In this document: piece by piece, positions 50,236 through 58,836 of the stretch
Layout of the letters: each line of letters starts with the position of its first letter
Position numbering within the stretch: position 1 is the stretch's first letter
Source: Glycomyces terrestris
GTDB taxonomy: Bacteria; Actinomycetota; Actinomycetes; Mycobacteriales; Micromonosporaceae
NCBI RefSeq assembly: GCF_003933745.1
Contig: NZ_RSEB01000002.1
Coordinates: 248,001-312,000, forward strand
Length of the DNA: 64,000 nucleotides
Direction of reading: 5' to 3'
The notes under the pieces: generated by a model
Seen by the model: the letters and a program-made list of their open reading frames with translations, nothing else
What the model was told of the DNA's origin: nothing
The model's database searches: none
Made by a program: the position numbers and the translations under genes

Positions 50236-50264
50236 AATGTAACTCACGTGCTGGTTCTAGTCAA
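50236..50264 (-). promoter_or_regulatory. lexA promoter
   Basis: On the minus strand TTGACT (50264-50259), 17 bases, TACATT (50241-50236), about 46 bases before the start codon. Confidence 0.65.
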
Positions 50265-50275
50265 ACATTCGTGCG
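50262..50275. promoter_or_regulatory. Probable LexA box
   Basis: On the minus strand CGCACGAATGTTTG matches the actinobacterial SOS box CGAACnnnnGTTCG at 8 of 10 fixed positions, with symmetrical mismatches, and overlaps the lexA -35. It fits autoregulation. Confidence 0.5.
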
Positions 50276-50321
50276 ACATCGGCGTGTCGCCGCGCTGGTA
50301 GGAATGTGTTTCGATCGGTAA

Positions 50322-50337
50322 TCACCCGAACGGGTGA
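50322..50337. promoter_or_regulatory. TCACCCG-AA-CGGGTGA inverted repeat
   Basis: A 16-base perfect inverted repeat with a 2-base centre in the middle of the lexA-nrdR gap, between the two promoters. Operator for an unknown regulator or a hairpin. Confidence 0.45.
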
Positions 50338-50420
50338 ACGATAATGCGACGCGGCCTGGTTGACCGAGGCTCCGCCCTCGCATCGCCCCCGTGATCATGA
50401 CCGGCGGTTCCGCGCTATTC

Positions 50421-50450
50421 TTGACACTAGATCTTGTGGTTTGCTGTATC
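50421..50450 (+). promoter_or_regulatory. nrdR-nrdJ promoter
   Basis: TTGACA (50421-50426) and TGTATC (50445-50450), spacer 18. The -35 overlaps the first NrdR box. Confidence 0.55.
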
Positions 50451-50469
50451 GTCTCTCACTAGGTGTTGG
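50424..50469. promoter_or_regulatory. Pair of NrdR boxes
   Basis: ACACTAGATCTTGTGG (50424-50439) is a good NrdR box. A weaker palindrome TCACTAGGTGT centred at 50461 is about three helix turns away, the usual spacing for NrdR box pairs. Confidence 0.6.
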
Positions 50470-50585
50470 GGTTGGCTGCGATGCCGGATCGGCACGAGGC
50501 AGACTGGCCCCGGCGCGAGGACGCAGCGGGGCGCCGAGGACGTCGGAGGTCCGCGAGACGATGGTCGTAGAAGGAGACTAGCGAC

Positions 50586-51050
50586 ATGCGATGCCCTTAC
50601 TGTCGTCATCCCGACAGCCGGGTCGTGGACTCCCGCGAGGCCGAGGACGGCAAGATCATCCGCCGCCGCCGGGTGTGCCAGGAGTGCGAGAAGCGCTTCA
50701 CGACCGTCGAGGAGTCCATCCTCGCCGTCGTCAAGCGCAGCGGCGTCACGGAGCCGTTCAGCCGCTCCAAGGTCGCCAGCGGCGTCCTCAAGGCCTGCCA
50801 GGGCCGTCCCGTGGACGCCGACGACGTCGCGCTGCTGGCCCAGGCCGTCGAGGACGAGATCCGCTCCCGCGGGGCCGCCGAAGTCCCCAGCAACGAGGTC
50901 GGACTGGCCATCCTGAAGCCGCTGCGGCAGCTCGACGAAGTCGCCTACCTGCGCTTCGCCAGCGTCTACCAGAGCTTCGAGTCCCTGGAGGACTTCGAGG
51001 CCGCGATCGTCCAGCTCCGCGAGGAGCACGCCGCCCGCAACGGCGGCTGA
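50586..51050 (+). CDS. nrdR: Ribonucleotide reductase repressor NrdR
   Basis: A 154-residue zinc-ribbon/ATP-cone repressor. [20 protein letters not shown] and [14 protein letters not shown] form the four-Cys zinc ribbon; [22 protein letters not shown] starts the ATP cone. ATG at 50586 follows AAGGAG. It heads the nrdR-nrdJ operon and probably represses it through the upstream boxes. Confidence 0.97.
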   Translation: MRCPYCRHPDSRVVDSREAEDGKIIRRRRVCQECEKRFTTVEESILAVVKRSGVTEPFSRSKVASGVLKACQGRPVDADDVALLAQAVEDEIRSRGAAEVPSNEVGLAILKPLRQLDEVAYLRFASVYQSFESLEDFEAAIVQLREEHAARNGG

Positions 51051-51115
51051 GACCACCACCCCCGCAACAACCGATTCCCGAACACCGAGGCATGAGCAGA
51101 CAGGGGCGAGGAGAC

Positions 51116-53971
51116 ATGCCGAAGACCACCAAGGCCGCCGAAGGCGCCGCGACGACGACCAGGACCGCCAAGAAGACCGCGAGCGCGCCCGCGAAGGGGC
51201 TCACGGTCGAGCGGGTCTTCACGACCCCCGGGGTCCACCCGTACGACGAGGTCGAGTGGGAGTCCCGCGACGTCGTCATGACCAACTGGCGCGACGGCTC
51301 GATCAACTTCGAGCAGCGCGGCGTCGAGTTCCCGGCCTTCTGGAGCCAGAACGCGACCCAGATCGTCACCTCCAAGTACTTCCGCGGCGCCCTGGGCACC
51401 CCGCAGCGCGAGACCGGCCTCAAGCAGGTCATCGACCGCGTCGTGCAGGCGTACCACAACGCCGGCGAGAAGTACGGCTACTTCGCGACCGCCGAGGACG
51501 CGCAGATCTTCGCCGACGAGCTCACCTGGCTCCTGCTGCACCAGTACTTCAGCTTCAACTCCCCGGTCTGGTTCAACGTCGGCACCGCCGCGCCCCAGCA
51601 GGTCTCCGCGTGCTTCATCCTCAGCGTGGACGACACCATGGAGTCGATCCTCGACTGGTACAAGGAAGAGGGCATGATCTTCAAGGGCGGCTCCGGCGCC
51701 GGGGTCAACCTCTCCAAGATCCGCGCCTCCGCCGAGCTGCTCTCCTCCGGCGGCAACGCCTCCGGCCCGATCAGCTTCATGCGCGGCGCCGACGCCTCGG
51801 CCGGCACCATCAAGTCCGGCGGCGCGACCCGCCGGGCCGCGAAGATGGTCGTCCTCGACGTCGACCACCCCGACATCGAGGCGTTCATCGACACCAAGGC
51901 CCGCGAGGAGGACAAGATCCGGGCCCTGCGCGACGCCGGCTTCGACGTCGACCTCGGCGGCGAGGACATGTTCTCGGTCCAGTACCAGAACGCCAACAAC
52001 TCGGTCCGCGTCTCCGACGTGTTCATGAAGGCCGTCGAGGAGGGCGGCGACTACGCCCTCACCGCCCGCCAGACCGGCGAGGAGATCGCCCGCCGCGACG
52101 CCCGCGAGGTCTTCCGCCGCATGGCCCAGGCCGCGTGGGAGTGCGCCGACCCGGGCATCCAGTACGACGACATCATCAACGACTGGCACACCAACCCGAA
52201 CACGGACCGCATCTACGCGTCCAACCCGTGCTCGGAGTACATGAGCCTCGACGACTCCTCGTGCAACCTCGCCAGCCTCAACCTGATGAAGTTCCTCGGC
52301 GAGGACGGTTCGTTCGACGTCGAGCGGTTCACCAAGACCGTCGAGTTCGTCATCACCGCCATGGAGATCTCGATCTCCTTCGCGGACTTCCCGACCGAGA
52401 AGATCGGCGAGACCACCCGCGCCTACCGCCAGCTCGGCATCGGCTACTCGAACCTCGGCGCGCTGCTCATGACCTCGGGCTACGCGTACGACTCCGACGA
52501 GGGCCGGGCCCTGGCCGCCGCCATCACCGCGCTCATGACCGGCGTCTCCTACCGCCGCTCCGCCGAGCTCGCCGGGGCCGTCGGCCCCTACGCCGGCTAC
52601 GAGCGGAACGCCGAGCCGCACCAGCGCGTCATGGCCAAGCACGCCGCGGCCGCCGACGCGGTCGCGACCTTCGGCGACGTCGACGCCACTGTCCTGGAGG
52701 CGGCGAAGGCCGAGTGGGCCAAGGGCAACGAGATCGGCGCCGTCAACGGCTGGCGCAACGCCCAGGCGTCGGTGCTCGCCCCGACCGGCACCATCTCGTT
52801 CATGATGGACGCCGACACCACCGGCATCGAGCCGGACCTGGCGCTCGTCAAGCACAAGAAGCTCGTCGGCGGCGGCTCCATGGAGATCGTCAACCAGTCC
52901 GTGCCGCGGGCCCTGACCCGCCTGGGCTACGACGAGGACGACCGCAAGGCCATCATCGACTACATCGCCGACCACGGCCACGTCGTCGGCGCCCCGGCCC
53001 TGCGCGAGGAGCACTACCCGGTGTTCGACTGCGCCATGGGCGAGCGGGCGATCGCCCCGATGGGCCACGTGCTCATGATGGCCGCGGTGCAGCCCTTCCT
53101 GTCCGGCGCGATCTCCAAGACCGTGAACCTGCCCGAGTCCGCGACCGTCGAGGACATCGAGGAGGTCTACTTCCAGGGCTGGAAGCTCGGCCTCAAGGCC
53201 CTCGCGATCTACCGCGACAACTGCAAGGTCGGCCAGCCGCTCTCCGCGAAGAAGAAGGAAGTGGAGCAGGCGGTCGAGGAGGCCGTGGAGAAGGCGATCG
53301 AGACGGTGGCCGCGCACGGCCCCGTCCGCCGCAAGCTCCCCAAGAAGCGCCCGAGCCAGACGATCTCGTTCTCGGTCGGCGGCGCGGAGGGCTACATGAC
53401 CTCCTCGTCGTACCCGGACGACGGCCTCGGCGAGGTCTTCCTCAAGATGTCCAAGCAGGGCTCGACCCTCGCGGGCGTCATGGACGCCCTGTCGGTGTCG
53501 ATCTCGATCGCGCTCCAGTACGGGGTGCCGCTGGAGAAGTACGTCGAGAAGTTCACGAACATGCGCTTCGAGCCGGCCGGCATGACCGACGACCCGGACA
53601 TCCGCATGGCCTCCTCGGTGGTCGACTACATCTTCCGCCGCCTGGCCCTGGACTACCTGCCGTACGAGGAGCGCGCCGCGATCGGCATCCTCACCACCGC
53701 CGAGCGCACGGCCGAGCTCAACGGCGAAGACCCCGCCAAGGTCTCGCAGCCCGAGGTCGACCTCGACGCGCTCCGCGCCTCCGCGCCCATCGAGGAGGCC
53801 GTGGCCGACCGCGTCGCGATCGAGTCGAAGCGGTCCCGCCTGGACGTCCTCACCTCGGCCCAGGCCCGCAGCGCCGACGCGCCCCTGTGCATGAACTGCG
53901 GCACCAAGATGCGCCCGGCCGGCTCCTGCTACGCCTGCGAGGGCTGCGGCGCCACCAGCGGTTGCAGCTAA
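51116..53971 (+). CDS. nrdJ: B12-dependent (class II) ribonucleoside-diphosphate reductase
   Basis: A 951-residue adenosylcobalamin-dependent reductase making deoxyribonucleotides, near the family's usual length. VSACFILSVDD, GSGAGVNLSKIRAS, NPCSEYMSLDDSSCNLASLNL (active-site Cys and Asn/Glu region), APTGTISFMMDADTTGIEPD, and the C-terminal redox/zinc segment CMNCGTKMRPAGSCYACEGC are visible. ATG at 51116 follows GAGGAG at 5 bases; an in-frame ATG at 51092 is less likely. The basic N-terminus (about 1-28) is an unstructured extension. B12 dependence makes the fate of the nearby CobT-like protein relevant. Confidence 0.97.
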   Translation: MPKTTKAAEGAATTTRTAKKTASAPAKGLTVERVFTTPGVHPYDEVEWESRDVVMTNWRDGSINFEQRGVEFPAFWSQNATQIVTSKYFRGALGTPQRETGLKQVIDRVVQAYHNAGEKYGYFATAEDAQIFADELTWLLLHQYFSFNSPVWFNVGTAAPQQVSACFILSVDDTMESILDWYKEEGMIFKGGSGAGVNLSKIRASAELLSSGGNASGPISFMRGADASAGTIKSGGATRRAAKMVVLDVDHPDIEAFIDTKAREEDKIRALRDAGFDVDLGGEDMFSVQYQNANNSVRVSDVFMKAVEEGGDYALTARQTGEEIARRDAREVFRRMAQAAWECADPGIQYDDIINDWHTNPNTDRIYASNPCSEYMSLDDSSCNLASLNLMKFLGEDGSFDVERFTKTVEFVITAMEISISFADFPTEKIGETTRAYRQLGIGYSNLGALLMTSGYAYDSDEGRALAAAITALMTGVSYRRSAELAGAVGPYAGYERNAEPHQRVMAKHAAAADAVATFGDVDATVLEAAKAEWAKGNEIGAVNGWRNAQASVLAPTGTISFMMDADTTGIEPDLALVKHKKLVGGGSMEIVNQSVPRALTRLGYDEDDRKAIIDYIADHGHVVGAPALREEHYPVFDCAMGERAIAPMGHVLMMAAVQPFLSGAISKTVNLPESATVEDIEEVYFQGWKLGLKALAIYRDNCKVGQPLSAKKKEVEQAVEEAVEKAIETVAAHGPVRRKLPKKRPSQTISFSVGGAEGYMTSSSYPDDGLGEVFLKMSKQGSTLAGVMDALSVSISIALQYGVPLEKYVEKFTNMRFEPAGMTDDPDIRMASSVVDYIFRRLALDYLPYEERAAIGILTTAERTAELNGEDPAKVSQPEVDLDALRASAPIEEAVADRVAIESKRSRLDVLTSAQARSADAPLCMNCGTKMRPAGSCYACEGCGATSGCS

Positions 53972-53989
53972 GTAACGACAGCAGTCCGA

Positions 53990-54019
53990 GGGGCCGTTCC
54001 GCACCGCCGGAACGGCCCC
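53990..54019 (+). terminator. Terminator after nrdJ
   Basis: GGGGCCGTTCC (53990-54000) pairs with GGAACGGCCCC (54009-54019) around 8 bases and is followed by TTTCG. Confidence 0.9.
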
Positions 54020-54136
54020 TTTCGCGTGCTCTGATCCGCTTGTGTCCCAAAGGAGACGACAGACGCGTCCAGTGCGAACTGGCACAACGGCAATAGAATG
54101 GGGTCACCGCCCGCCCCTCGCTCCCCGGAGGCATCA

Positions 54137-56107
54137 ATGCAGTCCCTGGCTCCCGGCGATCCCGAACGGATCGGTCCCTACCGGACCATCGCCGAACTCG
54201 GCCGCGGCGCCATGGGCCGAGTCTTCCTCGCCAGCGCCCCGGACGGGCGGCCCGTGGCCGTCAAGCTCATCGCGGCCGCGCTCAGCCAGGACGAGGAGTT
54301 CCGGGCCCGCTTCCGCCGCGAGGTCGCCGCGTCCAAGCAGGTCGCCGGCGCCTACACGGCCGCCGTCATCGACGCCGGGCCCGACGACGCCGTCCCGTGG
54401 CTCGCCTCCGAGTTCCTGGTGGGCCCCAACCTGAAGGACGTCGTGGAGTCCTCCGGGCCGCTCCCCGAGGCCACGGTGCTGCGCCTCGCGGCCGGCCTCG
54501 CCTCGGCGCTCGCCGCGATCCACGGCGCGGGCATGGTCCACCGGGACCTCAAGCCCGCCAACGTGATCCTCGCCGCCGACGGCCCCCGCGTGATCGACTT
54601 CGGCATCGCCCGCGCCGCCGACGGCATCACCGACACGAACCTGACCAAGACCGGCGGCGTCATCGGCACGCCCGGGTTCATGTCGCCCGAGCAGGCCGAG
54701 TCCGGCACCGTCTCGGCCGCCAGCGACGTGTTCTCGCTCGGCTCGGTCCTCGTGCTCGCCGCCACCGGCCGCAGCCCCTTCGCGGCCGCCTCCACCCTCG
54801 AGACGCTGAACAACGTGGTCCGCTCCCAGCCGGACCTGTCGGGGCTCACGCCGCGCCTGCGCTCGATCGTCGAGCGCTGCCTCGTCCGCCTGCCCGGGGC
54901 CCGGCCCACCCCGGCCGAGCTCATGTCGCTCATCGGCCCCGTGGCGCCCTCCACGCGCCCCTGGCCCGACGCCGTGAACGCCCTCGCCGAGCGCCAGCGC
55001 TGGCAGCTGTCGAGCCTCCTGGGGGACGCCGGGGTGTCCTCGACCCTCGTCGACGACGCCGCCGCCGCGCCCCCGGCGACGCCGAACGCGCCCTCGTCCG
55101 TGTTCGACCAGCCGGCGCCCGCCGCGCCCGCCTCCGCGTTCCCGACCTCGGCCGTGCCCGCCTCGGCCCCGCCGCTGCACCCGGTGACCTCGCCGCCGTA
55201 CCAGCCGCAGACGCCCTACCAGCAGCCGACCGCGCCGCCGCCGTCCCCGGGCGGCTACGCGCCCGGCCAGGTCTCGCCCGGCCCGCCCTCCCCGGGGCCG
55301 GCGCCCGGCCAGTACCCGTCCATGCAGTACACGCAGCCGCAGCAGGCCCCGCAGTATCCGGGCCAGCCGGTGTACGGGCCGCCGCCGATCCCGCCGCAGC
55401 AGGGCTCGAACGCCACGGCCATCGGCATCACCGTGATCGCCTCGATCCTCGCGATCGCCATCATCGGCGGCCTGGTGTGGTTCCTCAACAGCGGCGGCGA
55501 CCCCGACGACGACCCGACCGAGGCCGTCTCCCAGAGTGGCGAGGACCCGGTCAGCCAGTCCGACGACCCGGAGACCACCGAGCCGGCCGAGGAGACCACC
55601 GCGCCCGAGGAGACGGGCTGGACCGAGGTGTACTCCGGCGAGACCGTCACGCTCACGACCACCTTCGACTCGGCCACGACCTGCCAGTACGCGATGGTCG
55701 ACTTCGACGACATCGAGACGCAGAGCGGGATCTACGTCGAGTACCTCACCAGCGACTCGCCGGCCTCGTACACGGACCTGATCCTGAACCCGTGCGACAT
55801 CGACTACGACACCAACACGGGCCTGTCGAACGTCCTGTACACGCCGAGCGGCGCGTACGGCACCTTCTACGACGCGGGCGTCACGCCCGAGGAGTGCTGG
55901 GCCGAGATCGACGGCTCCGACCCGGCCCTGGACTGGACGATCGACCCGTGGGACCCGGGCGCGGCCCCGCTGACGCAGGGCATGACGCTGTGCCTGTACA
56001 CCGGGAGCCTCCAGCTCGCCCTCGCGGAGGTCACGTCCGTCACGACCGAGACGGCCTCGAACTGGCTCATCATCGAGTTCACGACCACGCTGTACGCCAG
56101 CGCCTAG
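54137..56107 (+). CDS. Transmembrane Ser/Thr protein kinase with outer sensor domain
   Basis: A 656-residue PknB-type kinase. Catalytic domain about 12-270: GRGAMG glycine loop at 22-27, VAVKL with Lys43, HRDLKPAN with Asp137, DFG at 154-156 and GTPGFMSPEQ. A Pro/Gln/Tyr-rich juxtamembrane region (about 325-430), one membrane helix at about 432-456, an acidic Thr/Glu linker and an outer domain of about 150 residues with three or four cysteines (TCQYAMVDFDD, NPCDIDY, PEECWAEI, LCLYTG) that may form disulfides. ATG at 54137 follows GGAGG. Confidence 0.93.
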   Translation: MQSLAPGDPERIGPYRTIAELGRGAMGRVFLASAPDGRPVAVKLIAAALSQDEEFRARFRREVAASKQVAGAYTAAVIDAGPDDAVPWLASEFLVGPNLKDVVESSGPLPEATVLRLAAGLASALAAIHGAGMVHRDLKPANVILAADGPRVIDFGIARAADGITDTNLTKTGGVIGTPGFMSPEQAESGTVSAASDVFSLGSVLVLAATGRSPFAAASTLETLNNVVRSQPDLSGLTPRLRSIVERCLVRLPGARPTPAELMSLIGPVAPSTRPWPDAVNALAERQRWQLSSLLGDAGVSSTLVDDAAAAPPATPNAPSSVFDQPAPAAPASAFPTSAVPASAPPLHPVTSPPYQPQTPYQQPTAPPPSPGGYAPGQVSPGPPSPGPAPGQYPSMQYTQPQQAPQYPGQPVYGPPPIPPQQGSNATAIGITVIASILAIAIIGGLVWFLNSGGDPDDDPTEAVSQSGEDPVSQSDDPETTEPAEETTAPEETGWTEVYSGETVTLTTTFDSATTCQYAMVDFDDIETQSGIYVEYLTSDSPASYTDLILNPCDIDYDTNTGLSNVLYTPSGAYGTFYDAGVTPEECWAEIDGSDPALDWTIDPWDPGAAPLTQGMTLCLYTGSLQLALAEVTSVTTETASNWLIIEFTTTLYASA

Positions 56108-56134
56108 ATTTTTCGAGCACGACCGTGCTATTTT
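56105..56134 (+). promoter_or_regulatory. tetR promoter
   Basis: TAGATT (56105-56110) and TATTTT (56129-56134), spacer 18. The -10 ends 6 bases before the GTG at 56141, so the message is probably leaderless. The operator fills the spacer. Confidence 0.55.
56116..56129. promoter_or_regulatory. TetR operator 1
   Basis: AGCACG-AC-CGTGCT, a perfect inverted repeat between the -35 and -10 of tetR. The same AGCACGACCG decamer begins operator 2 at 56779. Confidence 0.75.
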
Positions 56135-56140
56135 GACGGG

Positions 56141-56722
56141 GTGCGGAAGGGCGAACTCACCAGGCAGGCCATCCTCGACGTGGCCGTGCGCATGGCCCGG
56201 TACTCGGGCCTGTCCGGGCTGACCATCGGGTCGCTCGCGGCCGCCGCCGACATGTCCAAGTCCGGGGTGTACGCCCACTTCAAGTCCAAGGAAGCCCTCC
56301 AGCTCGCGTGCATGGAACGCAACACCGAGCAGTTCACCGAGGAGGTCTTCCGGCCCGCGCTGGCCAAGCCGCGCGGCACCACCCGGCTCCAGGCCCTGGT
56401 CGAGAACTGGATGGCCTGGTACTCCCGGCCCGGTGGCTGCCTGTTCCTGGCGGCCGCGGCCGAGTTCGACGACCTGCCCGGACCCCTGCACGACCGCATG
56501 GAGTCCGAGCAGCGCCTGCTCCTCGACTCCCTCGCGCGCATCGCCTCCACGGCGGTCGCCGAGGGCGAGCTCGCCGAAGACACCGACGTCTTCCAGGTCG
56601 CGCAGGAGGTCTTCGGCGTCCTGCTGTCCTACAACTGGATGAGCCGCATCCTGTCCTATCCCGACGCCGCCGACCGCGCTTGGGCGGCGTTCAACCGGCT
56701 GATCGACAGCCACCGTCCCTGA
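56141..56722 (+). CDS. TetR/AcrR-family repressor
   Basis: A 193-residue repressor: LTRQAILDVAVRMARYSGLSGLTIGSLAAAADMSKSGVYAHF is the helix-turn-helix (residues 6-47; shown here only as its ends LTRQAIL and GVYAHF plus AAAADMSKSG). The C-terminal ligand domain holds NWMAWYSRPGGCLF and QEVFGVLL. GTG at 56141 is probably the first transcribed base. It precedes an alpha/beta hydrolase by 23 bases, forming a small self-regulated operon. The ligand is likely a hydrophobic ester or acid handled by the hydrolase (inference). Confidence 0.9.
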   Translation: MRKGELTRQAILDVAVRMARYSGLSGLTIGSLAAAADMSKSGVYAHFKSKEALQLACMERNTEQFTEEVFRPALAKPRGTTRLQALVENWMAWYSRPGGCLFLAAAAEFDDLPGPLHDRMESEQRLLLDSLARIASTAVAEGELAEDTDVFQVAQEVFGVLLSYNWMSRILSYPDAADRAWAAFNRLIDSHRP

Positions 56723-56745
56723 CCCAGACCAGGAAGGCCACGCTC

Positions 56746-57633
56746 ATGGCGACCACCGCCCCCGCCTCGACTCAAAAAAGCACGACCGTTCGTGCTCCCT
56801 GGTACATCAGGTCGGCGTTCTCCGCCGCCGAGCACCTCGCGCCCGGACCGGCCGCGAAGTTCCTGTGCGAGATGTGGTTCCGGCTCCCCGCCGGCCCCGA
56901 GAAGCGCCTGCGGGGCGCGGCCCCCGCGGGCGCGTCGGTCTTCGAACTCGACTGCCTCGGCACCACCGTGTGGGGCTACGACTGGGGCGAGGGCCCCCTC
57001 GTCTACCTCGTCCACGGCTGGGGCGGCTCCACCGGCGACTTCAGGTTCATCGCCGCCGGCCTCGTCGCCTCCGGCTTCCGCGTCGTCGCCTTCGACGCCC
57101 CCAGCCACGGCAACTCCGGTCCCGGCCCGTGGGGCGACCGGCACGCCAACGGCGTCCACCTCGTCGAGGCCATGGGCGTCGTCCTCGCCAAGTTCGGCGA
57201 CCCGCACGCCGTCGTCGGCCACTCCATGGGCTGCCTGAGCGCCGTCCACGGCCTGCTCATGAACGGCGTGGACCTCACGGGCGTGCGCCTGGCGATGCTC
57301 GCCCCGTTCATCGGCGGCAAGGAGGGCTTCCGCGACACCATCGGCGCGATCGTCCCGGTCGGCCCGCGCATCATGGACCGCCTGGCGCCCCTCGGCGAGG
57401 CCAAGGCCGGCGTCAAGCTCGACGACTTCTCGCTGCGCGGCCTCGACGTGCCCTCCCCGGCGCTCATCGTCCACGACCGCCGCGACCGCCCCAACCCGTT
57501 CCGGCACGGCGAGTCCCTCGCCGCCGCCTGGCCCGGCGCCGAGCTCATGGCGACCGAGGGCCTGGGCCACCGCAAGATCCTGGTGAGCCCGGCCGTCAAC
57601 AGCCGCGTGATCCGGTTCGTCAAGGGCGCGTAG
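56746..57633 (+). CDS. Alpha/beta hydrolase
   Basis: A 295-residue alpha/beta-fold hydrolase. VYLVHGWGGSTGDF (oxyanion HG), the nucleophile elbow GHSMGC near residue 162, and the C-terminal acid-His pair in VHDRRDRPNPF and GLGHRKIL complete a Ser-Asp-His triad. Substrate unknown; an ester or lipid is plausible. ATG at 56746 follows AGGAAGG. TetR operator 2 lies inside codons 12-17, so repression could act on this gene separately. Confidence 0.9.
   Translation: MATTAPASTQKSTTVRAPWYIRSAFSAAEHLAPGPAAKFLCEMWFRLPAGPEKRLRGAAPAGASVFELDCLGTTVWGYDWGEGPLVYLVHGWGGSTGDFRFIAAGLVASGFRVVAFDAPSHGNSGPGPWGDRHANGVHLVEAMGVVLAKFGDPHAVVGHSMGCLSAVHGLLMNGVDLTGVRLAMLAPFIGGKEGFRDTIGAIVPVGPRIMDRLAPLGEAKAGVKLDDFSLRGLDVPSPALIVHDRRDRPNPFRHGESLAAAWPGAELMATEGLGHRKILVSPAVNSRVIRFVKGA
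56779..56796. promoter_or_regulatory. TetR operator 2, inside the hydrolase gene
   Basis: AGCACGA-CCGT-TCGTGCT is an 18-base inverted repeat that begins with the same decamer as operator 1. It is within coding sequence, after an A6 run at 56774-56779. Confidence 0.65.
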
Positions 57634-57642
57634 GGGACGCGA

Positions 57643-57670
57643 AAGGGCCGGGTCGAACGACCCGGCCCTT
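57643..57670. terminator. Bidirectional terminator
   Basis: AAGGGCCGGGTC (57643-57654) pairs with GACCCGGCCCTT (57659-57670) around GAAC, between the hydrolase and the convergent FHA gene stop. Confidence 0.9.
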
Positions 57671-57681
57671 CAGTCTGCGTC

Positions 57682-58836
57682 TCAGCCCTCGTAGTGGATC
57701 GTCAGCCGCGTCCACGCGCCGATGTTGATGTAGGTGCCGTCCCCGACCGGGAACTCCACGTTCGGCGCCAGCGGCTCGTCGGAGCCGTTGAGGAACGTGC
57801 CGTTCGAGGAGCCGACGTCCATGATCGTCCACGAGCCGTCCGGCTTGGCGAACAGGCGCGCGTGCTGCGCGCTCACGCCCGGGTCCGCGACATCGCCCGA
57901 CAGGTCGATGTCCGGCGTGATCCCGCGCTTCGCCGAGTAGCGGCCGATCGTCAGCTCGCCCTTGTCGAGCGGGAAGCGGCGGGGCTTCGCGAACGACGGG
58001 TACTGGAGCTGCGAGGCCCCGTCCGAGGCCGCGACCTTGTTGAAGTAGCCCTGGTCCGCGGTGACGGCCACGCCCCAGCGGGTCGCGGTCTGCCCGGGAG
58101 GCGCGTAGTTCGACGCGAGGTCGCTCGGCTGCGCGTCCGGCATCGAGAACCCGCCGGTGCCCGTCGAGGGCGGCGCCGAGGTCGGGGCGCCGAACGGCGC
58201 GGCCGGCACGCCCGGAGGCGGACCGGGAGGCGCCGACGTCGGCGCGTACGACTGCTGCGCGTACGGGTCCTGGCCGTACCCGCCGGGCTGCTGCCCGTAC
58301 GGGTCCTGCTGCGGCTGGCCGTACGGGTCCTGCGGCTGCGAGGGCTGCCCGTAGGGGTCCTGCCCGTACCCGCCCGGCTGCTGCCCGTACGGGTCCTGCT
58401 GCTGCGGCTGCCCGTAGGGGTCCTGCCCGTAACCCTGCTGCTGGGGCTGGCCGTACGGGTCCTGGCCGTACCCGCCCTGCTGCTGGCCGTACGGGTCCTG
58501 CTGGCCGTAGCCGCCCTGCGGCTGCGACTGCTGCCCGTACGGGTCCTGGCCGTAGCCCTGCTGCTGCCCGTAGGGGTCCTGCTGCTGCGGCTGGCCGTAC
58601 GGGTCCTGCCCGTACCCGCCCTGCTGCTGCTGGCCGTACGGGTCGGGCTGCCCGTAGGGGTCGTTCGACGGGTAGCCCTGCCCGAACGCGGCGGGGGACT
58701 GCGGAGGCTGGCCTTGCTGCCACGCCGGGTTGGGGGTTCCGCACTGCTCGCAGAACTGCGCCTGCGGGAACGCCCCGCACGCGCACTGGTACCCGCCCGG
58801 CTGTGGGGCACCGCCGTAGGTCGGCTGGTAGGTCAA
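57682..58836 (-). CDS. FHA-domain protein with DPYGQ repeats and N-terminal Cys motif
   Basis: A 384-residue protein. A small zinc-ribbon-like start ([18 protein letters not shown], Cys18, 20, 29, 32), about twelve DPYGQ repeats at about 58-205, a Pro-rich segment and a C-terminal FHA domain (about 290-380): [29 protein letters not shown] contain the phosphothreonine-binding Arg, Ser, His and Asn. It probably reads a phosphorylation mark placed by PknG or another kinase. TTG at 58836 follows GGAGG and overlaps the phosphatase stop (TTGA). Confidence 0.9.
   Translation of the reverse strand: MTYQPTYGGAPQPGGYQCACGAFPQAQFCEQCGTPNPAWQQGQPPQSPAAFGQGYPSNDPYGQPDPYGQQQQGGYGQDPYGQPQQQDPYGQQQGYGQDPYGQQSQPQGGYGQQDPYGQQQGGYGQDPYGQPQQQGYGQDPYGQPQQQDPYGQQPGGYGQDPYGQPSQPQDPYGQPQQDPYGQQPGGYGQDPYAQQSYAPTSAPPGPPPGVPAAPFGAPTSAPPSTGTGGFSMPDAQPSDLASNYAPPGQTATRWGVAVTADQGYFNKVAASDGASQLQYPSFAKPRRFPLDKGELTIGRYSAKRGITPDIDLSGDVADPGVSAQHARLFAKPDGSWTIMDVGSSNGTFLNGSDEPLAPNVEFPVGDGTYINIGAWTRLTIHYEG
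58258..58667 (-). repeat. DNA repeats encoding DPYGQ units
   Basis: About twelve copies of the CTGGCCGTACGGGTCCTG-type motif (plus-strand view) in frame within the FHA gene, with spacing of 18-45 bases. Prone to copy-number change. Confidence 0.85.

Noticed and set aside
50191-50585. A cobalamin riboswitch before the B12-dependent reductase operon.
   Set aside because: No B12-box-like conserved core was recognised, and NrdR boxes explain the control. A covariance search would settle it.
50966-54085. A 1039-codon minus-strand frame across nrdJ.
   Set aside because: Shadow of the third-position bias of nrdJ, with no recognisable domain.
58258-58667. Regular DNA repeats that could suggest a CRISPR array.
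   Set aside because: Spacing is irregular, the units are in frame within a gene and encode DPYGQ; there are no unique spacers or cas genes.
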